Shown here piece after piece: positions 7,725 through 14,753 of a DNA stretch of 23,533 bases. Within the stretch, counting starts at the first letter, position 1; each line of letters opens with the position of its first letter. The notes below the pieces were generated by a model that saw only the letters and a list, made by a program, of their open reading frames with translations, searched no databases and was not told the DNA's origin. The position numbers and the translations under genes are program-made. The DNA comes from an uncultured Eubacteriales bacterium (lineage in GTDB: Bacteria > Bacillota > Clostridia > Lachnospirales > Lachnospiraceae), in assembly GCA_902783795.1 (NCBI GenBank), contig CACZSO010000118.1, positions 1-23,533 on the forward strand, in the 5' to 3' direction.

Positions 7725-8741
7725 ATGGGAACTGAAAAGAAAGGAAAAGAGGCTCTTCTCTGCATTACAGCCAACACCTGTGTCAGAGATTATGGCCAGT
7801 ATGTGTCATCATTTACTCTGGAGTTTGTCCCGGAATATGATCCGTCCGGAATAAACATCGGCAGTTTCACCTTCGCGGAAACAGCGAAACATCCCGCTGC
7901 CGGCCATGAAAGCTTCGGGGCCTGGAAAGTGGAAAAAGAAGGGGATTCTTTAACGGTGTTCGTGGATCCCTTCCTGTACAATGATAAGTACACCGGCGCC
8001 CTGGTCCTGGATGATGAGAGCATCAGTCTTACGAAGGCCGATGTTCCTGCCATGAAGGTAGATGTTGTGGATGATTTCGAAGCCCTGACCACAGAGAACG
8101 GTCTGGCTTACCGGCTGCTGGTCCCGGAAAGCGATGAGCCTCTGCCGTTAGTGGTCACCTTCCACGGCAACGGAGAGCGGGGAACGGATAACTATAAGCA
8201 GATGGTCAACAACCGTGTCACTACCAAATGGGGCGAACCCCAGTCCCAGGCCATTCATAAATGCATCGTCTTAGGCCCCCAGTCAAATAACAGCTGGTCT
8301 GACGATGAACTGGCCGATGTCAGAAAGATCATTGAGGGCCTGATAGCGGAAAAGAAAGCGGATCCGAAGCGGATCTATGCCTCAGGCCTTGCCGCTTTCC
8401 AGTCTACCATCCGCTTTGCCGCAGCTAATACAGACCTGCTGGCCGGTGTTATTTCCATAATCTACTGGAAAAAGTATAATCCGGACCTGACCACCTTGAC
8501 AGAACTTCCCATGTGGCTGTGTATCGGCGAGAATGACACCACCGGCGAAGCCGCTTCTGTAAAAGAAGCCTATGAGTACTTTAAGAACGAGCTTCATAAC
8601 GAAAATGTCCGCTGTTCTATCTATCCGGCAGAGGAAATGATGTCCTACGGCCTCTACGGCGGCCTGACCCACTGGGGATGGATCCCGACTCTGAATAACC
8701 GTGAGATCTGCGACTGGCTCTTTGCCCAGTGTAAAGAGTAA
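7725..8741 (+). CDS. alpha/beta-hydrolase-like protein lacking the nucleophile serine
   Basis: A 338-aa protein resembling prolyl-oligopeptidase/PHB-depolymerase-type esterases: N-terminal beta-rich part (1-120), then a hydrolase domain with the oxyanion segment VVTFHGNGERGTDNY (143-157), the pre-elbow strand KRIYASGLAAFQS (215-227), acidic turn GENDTTG (268-274, Asp271) and GGLTHWGW with His316. In active relatives the elbow reads G-x-S-x-G; here it is Gly221-Leu-Ala223-Ala-Phe225, so both the catalytic serine and the second glycine are gone. There is no signal peptide. AGGAGG precedes ATG 7725 by 6 nt. It follows the ABC exporter closely and both end at the terminator 8767-8809. It may be a binding or regulatory protein rather than an enzyme; function inferred only. 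Confidence 0.82.
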   Translation: MGTEKKGKEALLCITANTCVRDYGQYVSSFTLEFVPEYDPSGINIGSFTFAETAKHPAAGHESFGAWKVEKEGDSLTVFVDPFLYNDKYTGALVLDDESISLTKADVPAMKVDVVDDFEALTTENGLAYRLLVPESDEPLPLVVTFHGNGERGTDNYKQMVNNRVTTKWGEPQSQAIHKCIVLGPQSNNSWSDDELADVRKIIEGLIAEKKADPKRIYASGLAAFQSTIRFAAANTDLLAGVISIIYWKKYNPDLTTLTELPMWLCIGENDTTGEAASVKEAYEYFKNELHNENVRCSIYPAEEMMSYGLYGGLTHWGWIPTLNNREICDWLFAQCKE

Positions 8742-8766
8742 GCAGCGCACACTGTACTGTATCATT

Positions 8767-8809
8767 AAAAAGGGACCGCAGTCATGGCATAAACTGCGGT
8801 CCCTTTTTA
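8767..8809. terminator. bidirectional intrinsic terminator
   Basis: Perfect 11-bp stem GGGACCGCAGT (8772-8782) / ACTGCGGTCCC (8793-8803) around a 10-nt loop, flanked by five A on the left and five T on the right. It can stop the rightward ABC/hydrolase unit and the leftward GNAT/nitroreductase unit. The 100 bases between it and 8909 hold nothing else I can support. Confidence 0.92.
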
Positions 8810-8908
8810 TCACCTTATTACTTCTCTTCCGTTTCATTTACAGGCAGCCGGCCCGGCCGCGGTTATTAAATAATTATGGGTTATTACTTCTGTAATTCCC
8901 GGTATTTC

Positions 8909-9439
8909 CTAGGACGTGGGGAAGGAATTAAACCAGGCTCGTTCTTCAAAGGATTTCTTTTTCGGGCATACCGGATCTGTTTCCGCATTCCCCACAGGAA
9001 GGAAGCACACCAGATCATACCCGCCAGGTACGTTCAGTATCTCTGCCATCTTATCACAGATCCTGTCGTCATCCGTAATATGTCCTTCAAACCAGCAGCT
9101 CTGATACCCCAGATCCACGATGGTCAGCAGCATGTTCTGGATGGCAGCTGAATAATCCTGGATGGCAAAGCACTTGTCCCGGTAGGCATAGATCCGTTGG
9201 GTCAATACGCAGATGGCCGCCGGGGCCGTTTCACCCACAGGCGGGTCGATAACACTATGCAGCTGATCTAATATCTCCGGATCATCGACGGCGATCAGGC
9301 TGGTAGTCTGCTTATTGCATCCAGAAGGGGCAGCCAGCCCGGCCTCCATGATCTTTACAAGATCTTCCTTAGGCACCGGCGTATCTTTATATTTTCCTCT
9401 GTAACTATGCCTGCTGTAAATCGCCTCTGATACATTCAT
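8909..9439 (-). CDS. nitroreductase-family FMN oxidoreductase
   Basis: A 176-aa protein of the NfsB/FRP-like fold, expected to bind FMN and use NAD(P)H to reduce nitro groups, quinones or similar. The FMN phosphate motif SRHSYRGKY (9-17), the segment AAPSGCNKQ (36-44) and the helix with DYSAAIQNMLL are typical. It is shorter than classic members (about 200-220 aa), as is usual for clostridial forms. I start it at ATG 9439 because GGGAGG (9453-9448) sits 8 nt upstream; the ATG at 9457 abuts the previous stop and would place that ribosome site inside the gene. It is second in a unit with the GNAT gene. Natural substrate unknown. Confidence 0.87.
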   Translation of the reverse strand: MNVSEAIYSRHSYRGKYKDTPVPKEDLVKIMEAGLAAPSGCNKQTTSLIAVDDPEILDQLHSVIDPPVGETAPAAICVLTQRIYAYRDKCFAIQDYSAAIQNMLLTIVDLGYQSCWFEGHITDDDRICDKMAEILNVPGGYDLVCFLPVGNAETDPVCPKKKSFEERAWFNSFPTS

Positions 9440-9457
9440 TCCACCCACCTCCCACAT

Positions 9458-9994
9458 TTATTCTGATGTCTGATCCAGTTTTTTTGACATGTACAGGATA
9501 AGGTCATCGTCATTCGGATAAGTCTCATAAGGATCACAGGGCTTGTTCCCGTACCAGACACCGCTGCCATCAGGAATATAGCCTCTTTTAGCATACATCC
9601 GCTGGGCGCTGCCATAGCCCGCATGCAGGCCCACGCCCAGATATACCCTGTCTGCATACTCACCGGCTATCTTCTCTGCCTGATCCATGAGCCTTGCGCC
9701 GATCCCTTTCCGGCGGAACTTTTCAAGCACCCCGAAGTCTACGATCTCAGGTATATTCTTCCCGCCAAAAGGACCTGCTTCAGGGTCAGGATAAATATTG
9801 ATATACCCGGCCACCTGACCGTCATACTCGGCGGCAAGGGCGATGCATCGTCCCTGGTTTTGGTCCTCCAGACGCTTAAGATACTTATCGATGGTCTGAT
9901 GCCATCCCTGGGCGATTTCTTCCCTGGTTATGATCTCTGCATCTTCAGCCATCAGATCCCGGATGACCAGATGATTAGAACGTAGATAAACCAT
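9458..9994 (-). CDS. GNAT-family N-acetyltransferase
   Basis: A 178-aa acetyl-CoA-dependent transferase. The acetyl-CoA loop is in motif A, FGVLEKFRRKGIGARLM with RRKGIGA, preceded by strands around IALAAEYDGQVAGYINIYP. The C-terminal part (GLHAGYGSAQRMYAKRGY) is the usual motif B and beta-bulge region. Acceptor unknown. The frame stays open to 10081, but I start at ATG 9994: TAAGGAG lies 9 nt upstream and a strong promoter (10032-10060) sits inside the longer frame, so the extra 29 residues would not be transcribed. It leads a two-gene unit with the nitroreductase. Confidence 0.87.
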   Translation of the reverse strand: MVYLRSNHLVIRDLMAEDAEIITREEIAQGWHQTIDKYLKRLEDQNQGRCIALAAEYDGQVAGYINIYPDPEAGPFGGKNIPEIVDFGVLEKFRRKGIGARLMDQAEKIAGEYADRVYLGVGLHAGYGSAQRMYAKRGYIPDGSGVWYGNKPCDPYETYPNDDDLILYMSKKLDQTSE

Positions 9995-10031
9995 ATTTTC
10001 TGTCTCCTTAGAACCTTGCTTTCTCCCCATG

Positions 10032-10060
10032 ATCATACCATAAAAGCGCTGTCGGTTCAA
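10032..10060 (-). promoter_or_regulatory. promoter of the GNAT/nitroreductase unit (extended -10)
   Basis: Leftward -35 TTGAAC (10060-10055), 17-bp spacer ending TTTTATGG, -10 TATGAT (10037-10032). TG one base before the -10 makes it an extended type. It is nearly the same element as 5795-5823. The start point is expected near 10025, 30 nt before the chosen GNAT ATG. Confidence 0.78.
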
Positions 10061-10125
10061 CGAAATTGCAATTGCCTGCAAAAGATCATCTATGGCATTT
10101 ATAAGTTATATGAATTCGATAGTGA

Positions 10126-10573
10126 GGATACCAGACTTCAGATTCTGCGCTTCTGGTACTCCTCACAGATTGTGTAAAACTGAAACTTTGGATACCAATA
10201 CAGAGCTCTCGTTTTCTTAGTATCCCTCGCATGTCATACAAACGTGAAATTGCGGATACTAATACAGAGCTCTTGCTTTTTTAGTATCCCTCGCAAATCA
10301 TACAAACGTGAAATTGCGGATACTAATACAGTGCTCTCGCTTTTTTAGTAGCCATTACATGTCATGCAAACGTGAAATTGCGGATACTAATACAGTGCTC
10401 TCGCTTTTTTAGTAGCCCTCGCATGTTACGTGAGCCCGAAACCGAGGTACTATATTCCATCTGTCTCTTGTTTAGTATCCATCGCCGGCTTCGTCAGCTT
10501 ATAACAGGGGGTACCAGATATAAGATTTCATTTGTTTGATATCCCTATTGGGCCTTTGCAGTCTTGCAGCATG
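10126..10573. repeat. seven tandem 64-bp units, each with an inverted repeat
   Basis: Units begin at 10126, 10190, 10254, 10318, 10382, 10446 and 10510, every step exactly 64 bp. Each opens with GGATAC or GGTAC and closes a 35-37 bp hairpin with TATCC, TAGCC or ACTCC; the rest is a 27-29 bp tail. The best stem is unit 3, GGATACTAA / TTAGTATCC, 9 perfect pairs. Units 2 and 3 match at 58 of 64 bases, 3 and 4 at 55 of 64, and 4 and 5 are identical over the first 36 bases. Units 1, 6 and 7 have diverged strongly but keep length and most of the pairing; unit 1 has changed both arms together (GGATACCAGA with TCTGGTA). Because 64 is not a multiple of 3 and the units hold stops, it is not a coding repeat. 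It lies between divergent genes. Function unknown. Confidence 0.93.
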
Positions 10574-10690
10574 CCTTAATCAGGCTCATCTGGTTTTAAA
10601 CCAACTATCTCTTATGTAAGAAGTCTGTTTTTCTTCCGCCTGATCCCTCCTTTTCTGTCTTTAATTATACCGATTCATCCGTTCCCGGCC
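10574..10690. other. non-coding stretch between array and C-S lyase promoter
   Basis: No gene is visible. Leftward there is TATAAT (10669-10664) without a -35, followed by a near-perfect Shine-Dalgarno AAAAGGAGGG about ten bases on, but no ATG, GTG or TTG at working distance. Nearest is a 14-codon frame starting ATG AGC CTG about 60 bases further, which lacks its own ribosome site. It also holds a small palindrome TGGTTT-T-AAACCA. This may be the remains of a gene start, or chance. Confidence 0.3.
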
Positions 10691-10731
10691 TTTATCAAAA
10701 GTTTGACAGGTTTCTCCCCTTTTGATAAAAT
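10691..10731 (+). promoter_or_regulatory. promoter inside a perfect inverted repeat (operator) of the C-S lyase gene
   Basis: Consensus -35 TTGACA (10703-10708), 17-bp spacer, -10 TAAAAT (10726-10731, 5 of 6). The promoter is bracketed by a perfect 11-bp inverted repeat: TTTATCAAAAG (10691-10701) just upstream of the -35 and CTTTTGATAAA (10719-10729) overlapping the -10. Arm centres are 28 bp apart. A repressor bound there would cover both promoter boxes. Start point near 10738. Confidence 0.75.
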
Positions 10732-10739
10732 ATATTTAC

Positions 10740-10773
10740 CTTAACAGGATCCGATGCAGAAAACCCTGTTAAG
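10740..10773 (+). promoter_or_regulatory. 5' leader hairpin of the C-S lyase mRNA
   Basis: Perfect 9-bp stem CTTAACAGG (10740-10748) / CCTGTTAAG (10765-10773) with a 16-nt loop, at the very 5' end of the predicted transcript. No T-run follows, so it is not a terminator. The string TTAAGAAAG at the end of the stem recurs at 10792-10800, next to the ribosome site, so the left arm could pair with either copy. A second DNA operator is an alternative reading. Confidence 0.5.
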
Positions 10774-10809
10774 AAAGCTCTACACTTCAACTTAAGAAAG
10801 GAGACTGAT

Positions 10810-11982
10810 ATGCCTGAGAGAATATATGATTTTGACAGTATCACAGACCGCCGCAGTACCTATGCTTCCAAGTGGGACATAGGTGAAAACGAGCTTCCCA
10901 TGTGGATCGCCGATATGGATTATCAGCTGGCTCCGGAGATCCGCGAGGCTCTTCAGCGCCGTCTGGACAACGGTATCTTCGGCTATACAGACATCCCGGA
11001 CATCTGGTATGAGGCGTATCAGAACTGGTGGAAGACCCGCCATGATTTTGCCATAGAAAAAGACTGGCTCATCTTTACCACCGGTGTGATCCCGGCCATC
11101 TCCTCTGCCGTGAGGAAACTCACGACACCGGCTGAGAACGTGCTGATCCAGTCTCCGGTCTACAATATCTTTTACAGTACCGTACGCAACCAGGGCCGGA
11201 ATGTGCTGGAAAATAAGCTGGTCTACCGGAACGGTCAATACGACATCGACTGGGAGGATCTGGAGCAGAAGCTCGCTGATAAGCAGACTTCCCTGATGCT
11301 CCTCTGCAACCCCCATAACCCTGTGGGAAAGATCTGGGATCTGGAGACCCTCCGGAGGATAGGCGACCTGTGCGAAAAATATGGTGTCAAGGTCATCTCG
11401 GATGAGATCCACTGTGATGTTACGGATCCGGGTACGTCCTATGTACCCTTTGCTTCAGCGTCTGAGACCTGTGCCCGCATCAGTGTCACCTGCCTGGCGC
11501 CCACTAAGTGCTTTAATATGGCGGGCCTGCATACGGCTGCCGTGATGGCGCCGGATCCTTTCCTCCGTCATAAAATGTGGCGCTGCCTGAATTCTGACGA
11601 CATTGCCGAACCTAACGCCTTCGCCATCGACGCGGCTGTTACCGCCTTTAATGAGGGAGGAGCCTGGCTGGGCGCCATGCGCGCCTATACCTGTGAAAAC
11701 AAAAAAAGAGTCCGGGAAGCTGTAGCCGCTGCCTTTTCCGATGTAAAGGTCATCGACTCTGAAGCCACCTATCTCCAGTGGATCGACTGCAGTGCCCTGA
11801 CAGACGATACCACCGAGCTTACGGCTTTCTTACGAAAAGAGACAGGCCTCATCCTGTCCAGGGGCGGCCAATATGGTTCCGGAGGAGAGGCTTTCATGCG
11901 GCTTAACGCAGCCTGTCCCAGGGCCATCCTGGAAGATGGCATCAGCCGGCTCATCAGGGGCATTCAGGCATACAAAGGATAA
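10810..11982 (+). CDS. MalY/PatB-type PLP-dependent C-S lyase (aminotransferase fold)
   Basis: A 390-aa fold-type I PLP enzyme of the MalY/PatB subgroup, which cleaves cystathionine or cysteine S-conjugates to thiol, pyruvate and ammonia in the cytoplasm. It has the N-terminal MWIADMDY (31-38), NPHNPVGK (167-174), SDEIHCD (197-203, Asp for the pyridine nitrogen) and the PLP lysine Lys233 in APTKCFNMAGL. Length matches the family (about 390). AAAGGAG precedes ATG 10810 by 7 nt. It stands alone behind a consensus promoter flanked by an inverted repeat, so it is probably repressed or induced by a specific regulator not encoded here, and ends at 11997-12033. Simple aminotransferase activity cannot be excluded. 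Confidence 0.9.
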   Translation: MPERIYDFDSITDRRSTYASKWDIGENELPMWIADMDYQLAPEIREALQRRLDNGIFGYTDIPDIWYEAYQNWWKTRHDFAIEKDWLIFTTGVIPAISSAVRKLTTPAENVLIQSPVYNIFYSTVRNQGRNVLENKLVYRNGQYDIDWEDLEQKLADKQTSLMLLCNPHNPVGKIWDLETLRRIGDLCEKYGVKVISDEIHCDVTDPGTSYVPFASASETCARISVTCLAPTKCFNMAGLHTAAVMAPDPFLRHKMWRCLNSDDIAEPNAFAIDAAVTAFNEGGAWLGAMRAYTCENKKRVREAVAAAFSDVKVIDSEATYLQWIDCSALTDDTTELTAFLRKETGLILSRGGQYGSGGEAFMRLNAACPRAILEDGISRLIRGIQAYKG

Positions 11983-11996
11983 CTATTTTTAAATAG

Positions 11997-12033
11997 AAAA
12001 GCGCCGGGGATCTGTGTTCCCCGACGCTTTTTT
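11997..12033. terminator. terminator after the C-S lyase, possibly two-way
   Basis: Stem AAGCG-C-CGGGGA / TCCCCG-A-CGCTT with one mismatch and a loop of about 7 nt, then six T rightward (12028-12033). Leftward, the stem ends in TTTTC, so it may also end the convergent aldo/keto reductase operon, less efficiently. Confidence 0.88.
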
Positions 12034-12060
12034 GCTTCATGCCTTAAGACAGACATCTTA

Positions 12061-13179
12061 TCATTCAAACATCTCTGCCGCTGTCTGAAGCTGTTCGATA
12101 ATATTGATGTGCTGCGGGCAGGCGGCTTCACATTGGCCGCACTGGATACAGTCAGATGCCTTGCCTCCGTTGCTGGTGTTCCACCCGTAGGTGCCTTTCG
12201 CTGCTTCTTTCTGGTTGAAAATGAAGACCCTGTTCATGGCCTCAAAGACACCAGGAATATTGATCTGCATAGGACAGCCTTTGACACAATACTGGCAGGA
12301 GGTACAGGGAATGCGGGGCAGCGCATTCATGGCTTCTCTGGCCCGGTCAATGACCGCGTATTCCTCCGCCGTCATGGGCTTGAAGTTCTTCATGGTCTTC
12401 AGGTTATCCTTCATCTGATCTACCGTGCTCATGCCGCTCAAGGCTACGATCAGGCCTTCCACGGAAGCGGCAAAACGGATAGCCCAGGAAGGCAGGGATG
12501 CTTCGGGATCCGCTTCCTTAAAGACATTAGCCACGGCATCAGGAAGATCGACCAGGGATCCGCCCTTTACCGGTTCCATGATGATCACGGGTTTCCCATG
12601 CTTACGGGCTGTTTCATGACACAGACGTGACTGGACCTTGGGATCTTCCCAGTCCGCGTAGTTGATCTGCAGCTGGACAAATTCCACTTCCGGATGCTTA
12701 TTCAGGATCTCATCCAGCTTATCTGCGGTATCATGGAATGAAAAGCCCAGATGCTTGATAAGGCCCTCTTCCTTCCGCGCTTTTACGAAGTCCCAGATAC
12801 CAAACCGGTCAAAACTTTCCGTCCGGGTATCTCCCATATTGTGCAGAAGATAGAAGTCAAAATAGCCGGCACCAGTACGTTCCAGTGACGTATAGAACAT
12901 CTGCTGGGCTTCCTCAGCGGTCTTCGGGCCGGCCCAGGCGGGCAGTTTCGTGGCCAGCTGGAAGCTCTCTCGGGGATACCGGTCCACTAATGCTGTCTTG
13001 ACAGCCTGTTCTGACTTTCCGTTGATATAGCCATAAGCCGTATCAAAGTAGGTAAAGCCGGCGTCCAGAAACAAGTCCACCATTTCCTTGACCTGTTCAA
13101 TGTCCACTTCGTCTCCAAGCATGGGCAGGCGCATCAGGCCAAACCCCAGTTTCGGAATCTTTTCACCTAAGTAACTCAT
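12061..13179 (-). CDS. aldo/keto reductase with C-terminal 2x[4Fe-4S] ferredoxin domain
   Basis: A 372-aa cytoplasmic oxidoreductase. Residues 1-285 are an AKR barrel with the catalytic tetrad Asp46 and Tyr51 (FDTAYGY), Lys78 (ATKLP) and His113 (LLHNM). The C-terminal 80 residues hold two CxxCxxCxxxCP sets: Cys292, 295, 298, 302 and Cys344, 347, 350, 354, as in bacterial ferredoxins. It could pass electrons between NAD(P)H or ferredoxin and a carbonyl substrate, which is not identifiable. GGAAAGGAG sits before ATG 13179. It is the last gene of a three-gene unit, 15 bp behind the CoA transferase, which suggests that the substrate is an aldehyde or ketone linked to a short-chain acid. Confidence 0.92.
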   Translation of the reverse strand: MSYLGEKIPKLGFGLMRLPMLGDEVDIEQVKEMVDLFLDAGFTYFDTAYGYINGKSEQAVKTALVDRYPRESFQLATKLPAWAGPKTAEEAQQMFYTSLERTGAGYFDFYLLHNMGDTRTESFDRFGIWDFVKARKEEGLIKHLGFSFHDTADKLDEILNKHPEVEFVQLQINYADWEDPKVQSRLCHETARKHGKPVIIMEPVKGGSLVDLPDAVANVFKEADPEASLPSWAIRFAASVEGLIVALSGMSTVDQMKDNLKTMKNFKPMTAEEYAVIDRAREAMNALPRIPCTSCQYCVKGCPMQINIPGVFEAMNRVFIFNQKEAAKGTYGWNTSNGGKASDCIQCGQCEAACPQHINIIEQLQTAAEMFE

Positions 13180-13194
13180 AACAAATCTCCTTTC

Positions 13195-14724
13195 CTATGC
13201 TGTTGTTTCGTCTGCCACTTCAAAGGGCAATTTTTCCAGAATATCTTTCTGCTTATCCACCCCCGGGTACACTTCTATGAGTGCCAGTCCTTCCGGACGA
13301 AGCGCAAATACACACCGTTCTGTAATATACAGCACGTTTTGTCCGTTTTCTATGGCTTTCCTTCCTGAAAAGCTGATGCTGCGCACCTTGTCTACGATCT
13401 TCGGGATCTTTCCTTCTTTTTCAATCCGGATCTGCCCGCCTTTCTGTGAGATCTCCAGTCCTTTTGTGCTGAAGGTGAGACAGAAAATGACGTTTTTTGT
13501 GGCTGACGTTATATTGCAGAATCCCCCGACACCGGCGTATTGGTCCGCGCTCCTGTGGGCGTTGACATTGCCGTACCGATCCATCTCCAGGGCACCCATG
13601 AAGCACCGGTCCAGGCCGCCGCCGTCATAGAAATCAAACTGCATGGACATATCACTGATAGATCCGGCTCCGATCATGGCGCCGAACTGGCGTCCTCCCG
13701 CCGGCAGTCCGCCCATACCTCCGGATTCTACCGTGAGCGTCAGCTCCCGCAAGATCCCTTTTTCCGCGGCAGACTTGGCTGCTTTTTCCGGAATGCCTAT
13801 GCCTATATTGACGATGTCGCCGGGCTTAAGTTCTTCCGCTGCCCGCTGTCCTATGACAGAGGAAGGAAGATCGACTCTTTCATACCCGACTTTCGCATTT
13901 TCCTCTTCCAGACGGCCGTACCAGTATTCCATATGAGTCGCCGGTACATGAATGTCCCCGGAAAGCGTGCCGAAGACCTCACTGTTCTCGTCCTGAGGAT
14001 ACACAACGATGTAATCCACCAAAGCTGCCGGAATGATGACATCACGGGGCCGGCGGAAATCCGACCGGAGTCTGTCTACCTGGACGATGACTTTTCCATG
14101 ATTCCTCCTGGTCAGCTGGGCCAGGGAGAGGGCATCGATCGAGCAATACTCATTTTCAAAGGAAACATTGCCGTTTGCGTCCACGCTGGTGGCTTTAATA
14201 AGGGCGATATCCGGGGCCGGCAGGCGGTAATGCAGATATTCTTCCCCTTCGATCTTAACAAGGCGCACGAGAGAATCATCCCGGGAGATGCTGTTGAGGG
14301 CAGGTCCTTCCACCCGCGGATCCACAAATAATCCAAGCCCTAATTTTGTATAATAACCATCATGTCCGCCGGCCTGGGCGCGGATCGTATGGGACATGGG
14401 GCCCAGCGGCAGGTTATAGGCCTCAAACTGGTCCTGGAGCACCAGCCGGCTGACCACAGGCATGGTCCCGTAATGGCTGGCTATGATCTTTTTGACCGCT
14501 CCTTCGCGGATGTACGGCTCTGCTCCCCGGTCTGCATCCATCAGGCCAAACCCGGAGGAGGAAATGAGGGTCAGATCCCGCGGGTGGCCGGTCTCACGGT
14601 ACAGCTGTGTGATGGCATCATGCAGTTTTTCCGGATTCGCTATGGCAGCAAAAGAATTCAGGCCGATGATCGAATTATCCTCTATGAGTTTTGCCGCTTC
14701 CCGGGCATCTATGATCTTGAACAT
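13195..14724 (-). CDS. propionate-CoA-transferase-type enzyme (fused alpha and beta halves)
   Basis: A 509-aa family I CoA transferase in the Pct/YdiF group, moving CoA between short-chain acyl-CoA and a carboxylate such as acetate, propionate or lactate. The alpha half covers about 1-250; the beta half has IGIGIPEKAAK and the catalytic-glutamate motif TVESGGMGG, with Glu333 counting from my start. Length fits the fused form (about 510-530). I start at ATG 14724 because AAGGAG (14737-14732) lies 7 nt upstream; the GTG three bases earlier would be too close. It is the middle gene of a unit with the iron-sulfur flavoprotein (29 bp upstream) and the aldo/keto reductase. Exact acyl substrates cannot be read from sequence. 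Confidence 0.9.
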   Translation of the reverse strand: MFKIIDAREAAKLIEDNSIIGLNSFAAIANPEKLHDAITQLYRETGHPRDLTLISSSGFGLMDADRGAEPYIREGAVKKIIASHYGTMPVVSRLVLQDQFEAYNLPLGPMSHTIRAQAGGHDGYYTKLGLGLFVDPRVEGPALNSISRDDSLVRLVKIEGEEYLHYRLPAPDIALIKATSVDANGNVSFENEYCSIDALSLAQLTRRNHGKVIVQVDRLRSDFRRPRDVIIPAALVDYIVVYPQDENSEVFGTLSGDIHVPATHMEYWYGRLEEENAKVGYERVDLPSSVIGQRAAEELKPGDIVNIGIGIPEKAAKSAAEKGILRELTLTVESGGMGGLPAGGRQFGAMIGAGSISDMSMQFDFYDGGGLDRCFMGALEMDRYGNVNAHRSADQYAGVGGFCNITSATKNVIFCLTFSTKGLEISQKGGQIRIEKEGKIPKIVDKVRSISFSGRKAIENGQNVLYITERCVFALRPEGLALIEVYPGVDKQKDILEKLPFEVADETTA

Positions 14725-14753
14725 CACTACACTCCTTCGTTTGCTGCTGCCCC

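Noticed and set aside
10126..10573. CRISPR-like pattern of 36-bp repeat and 28-bp spacer
   Set aside because: The 28-bp tails are also near-identical in the central units, the 36-bp part varies between units, and no cas gene is present.
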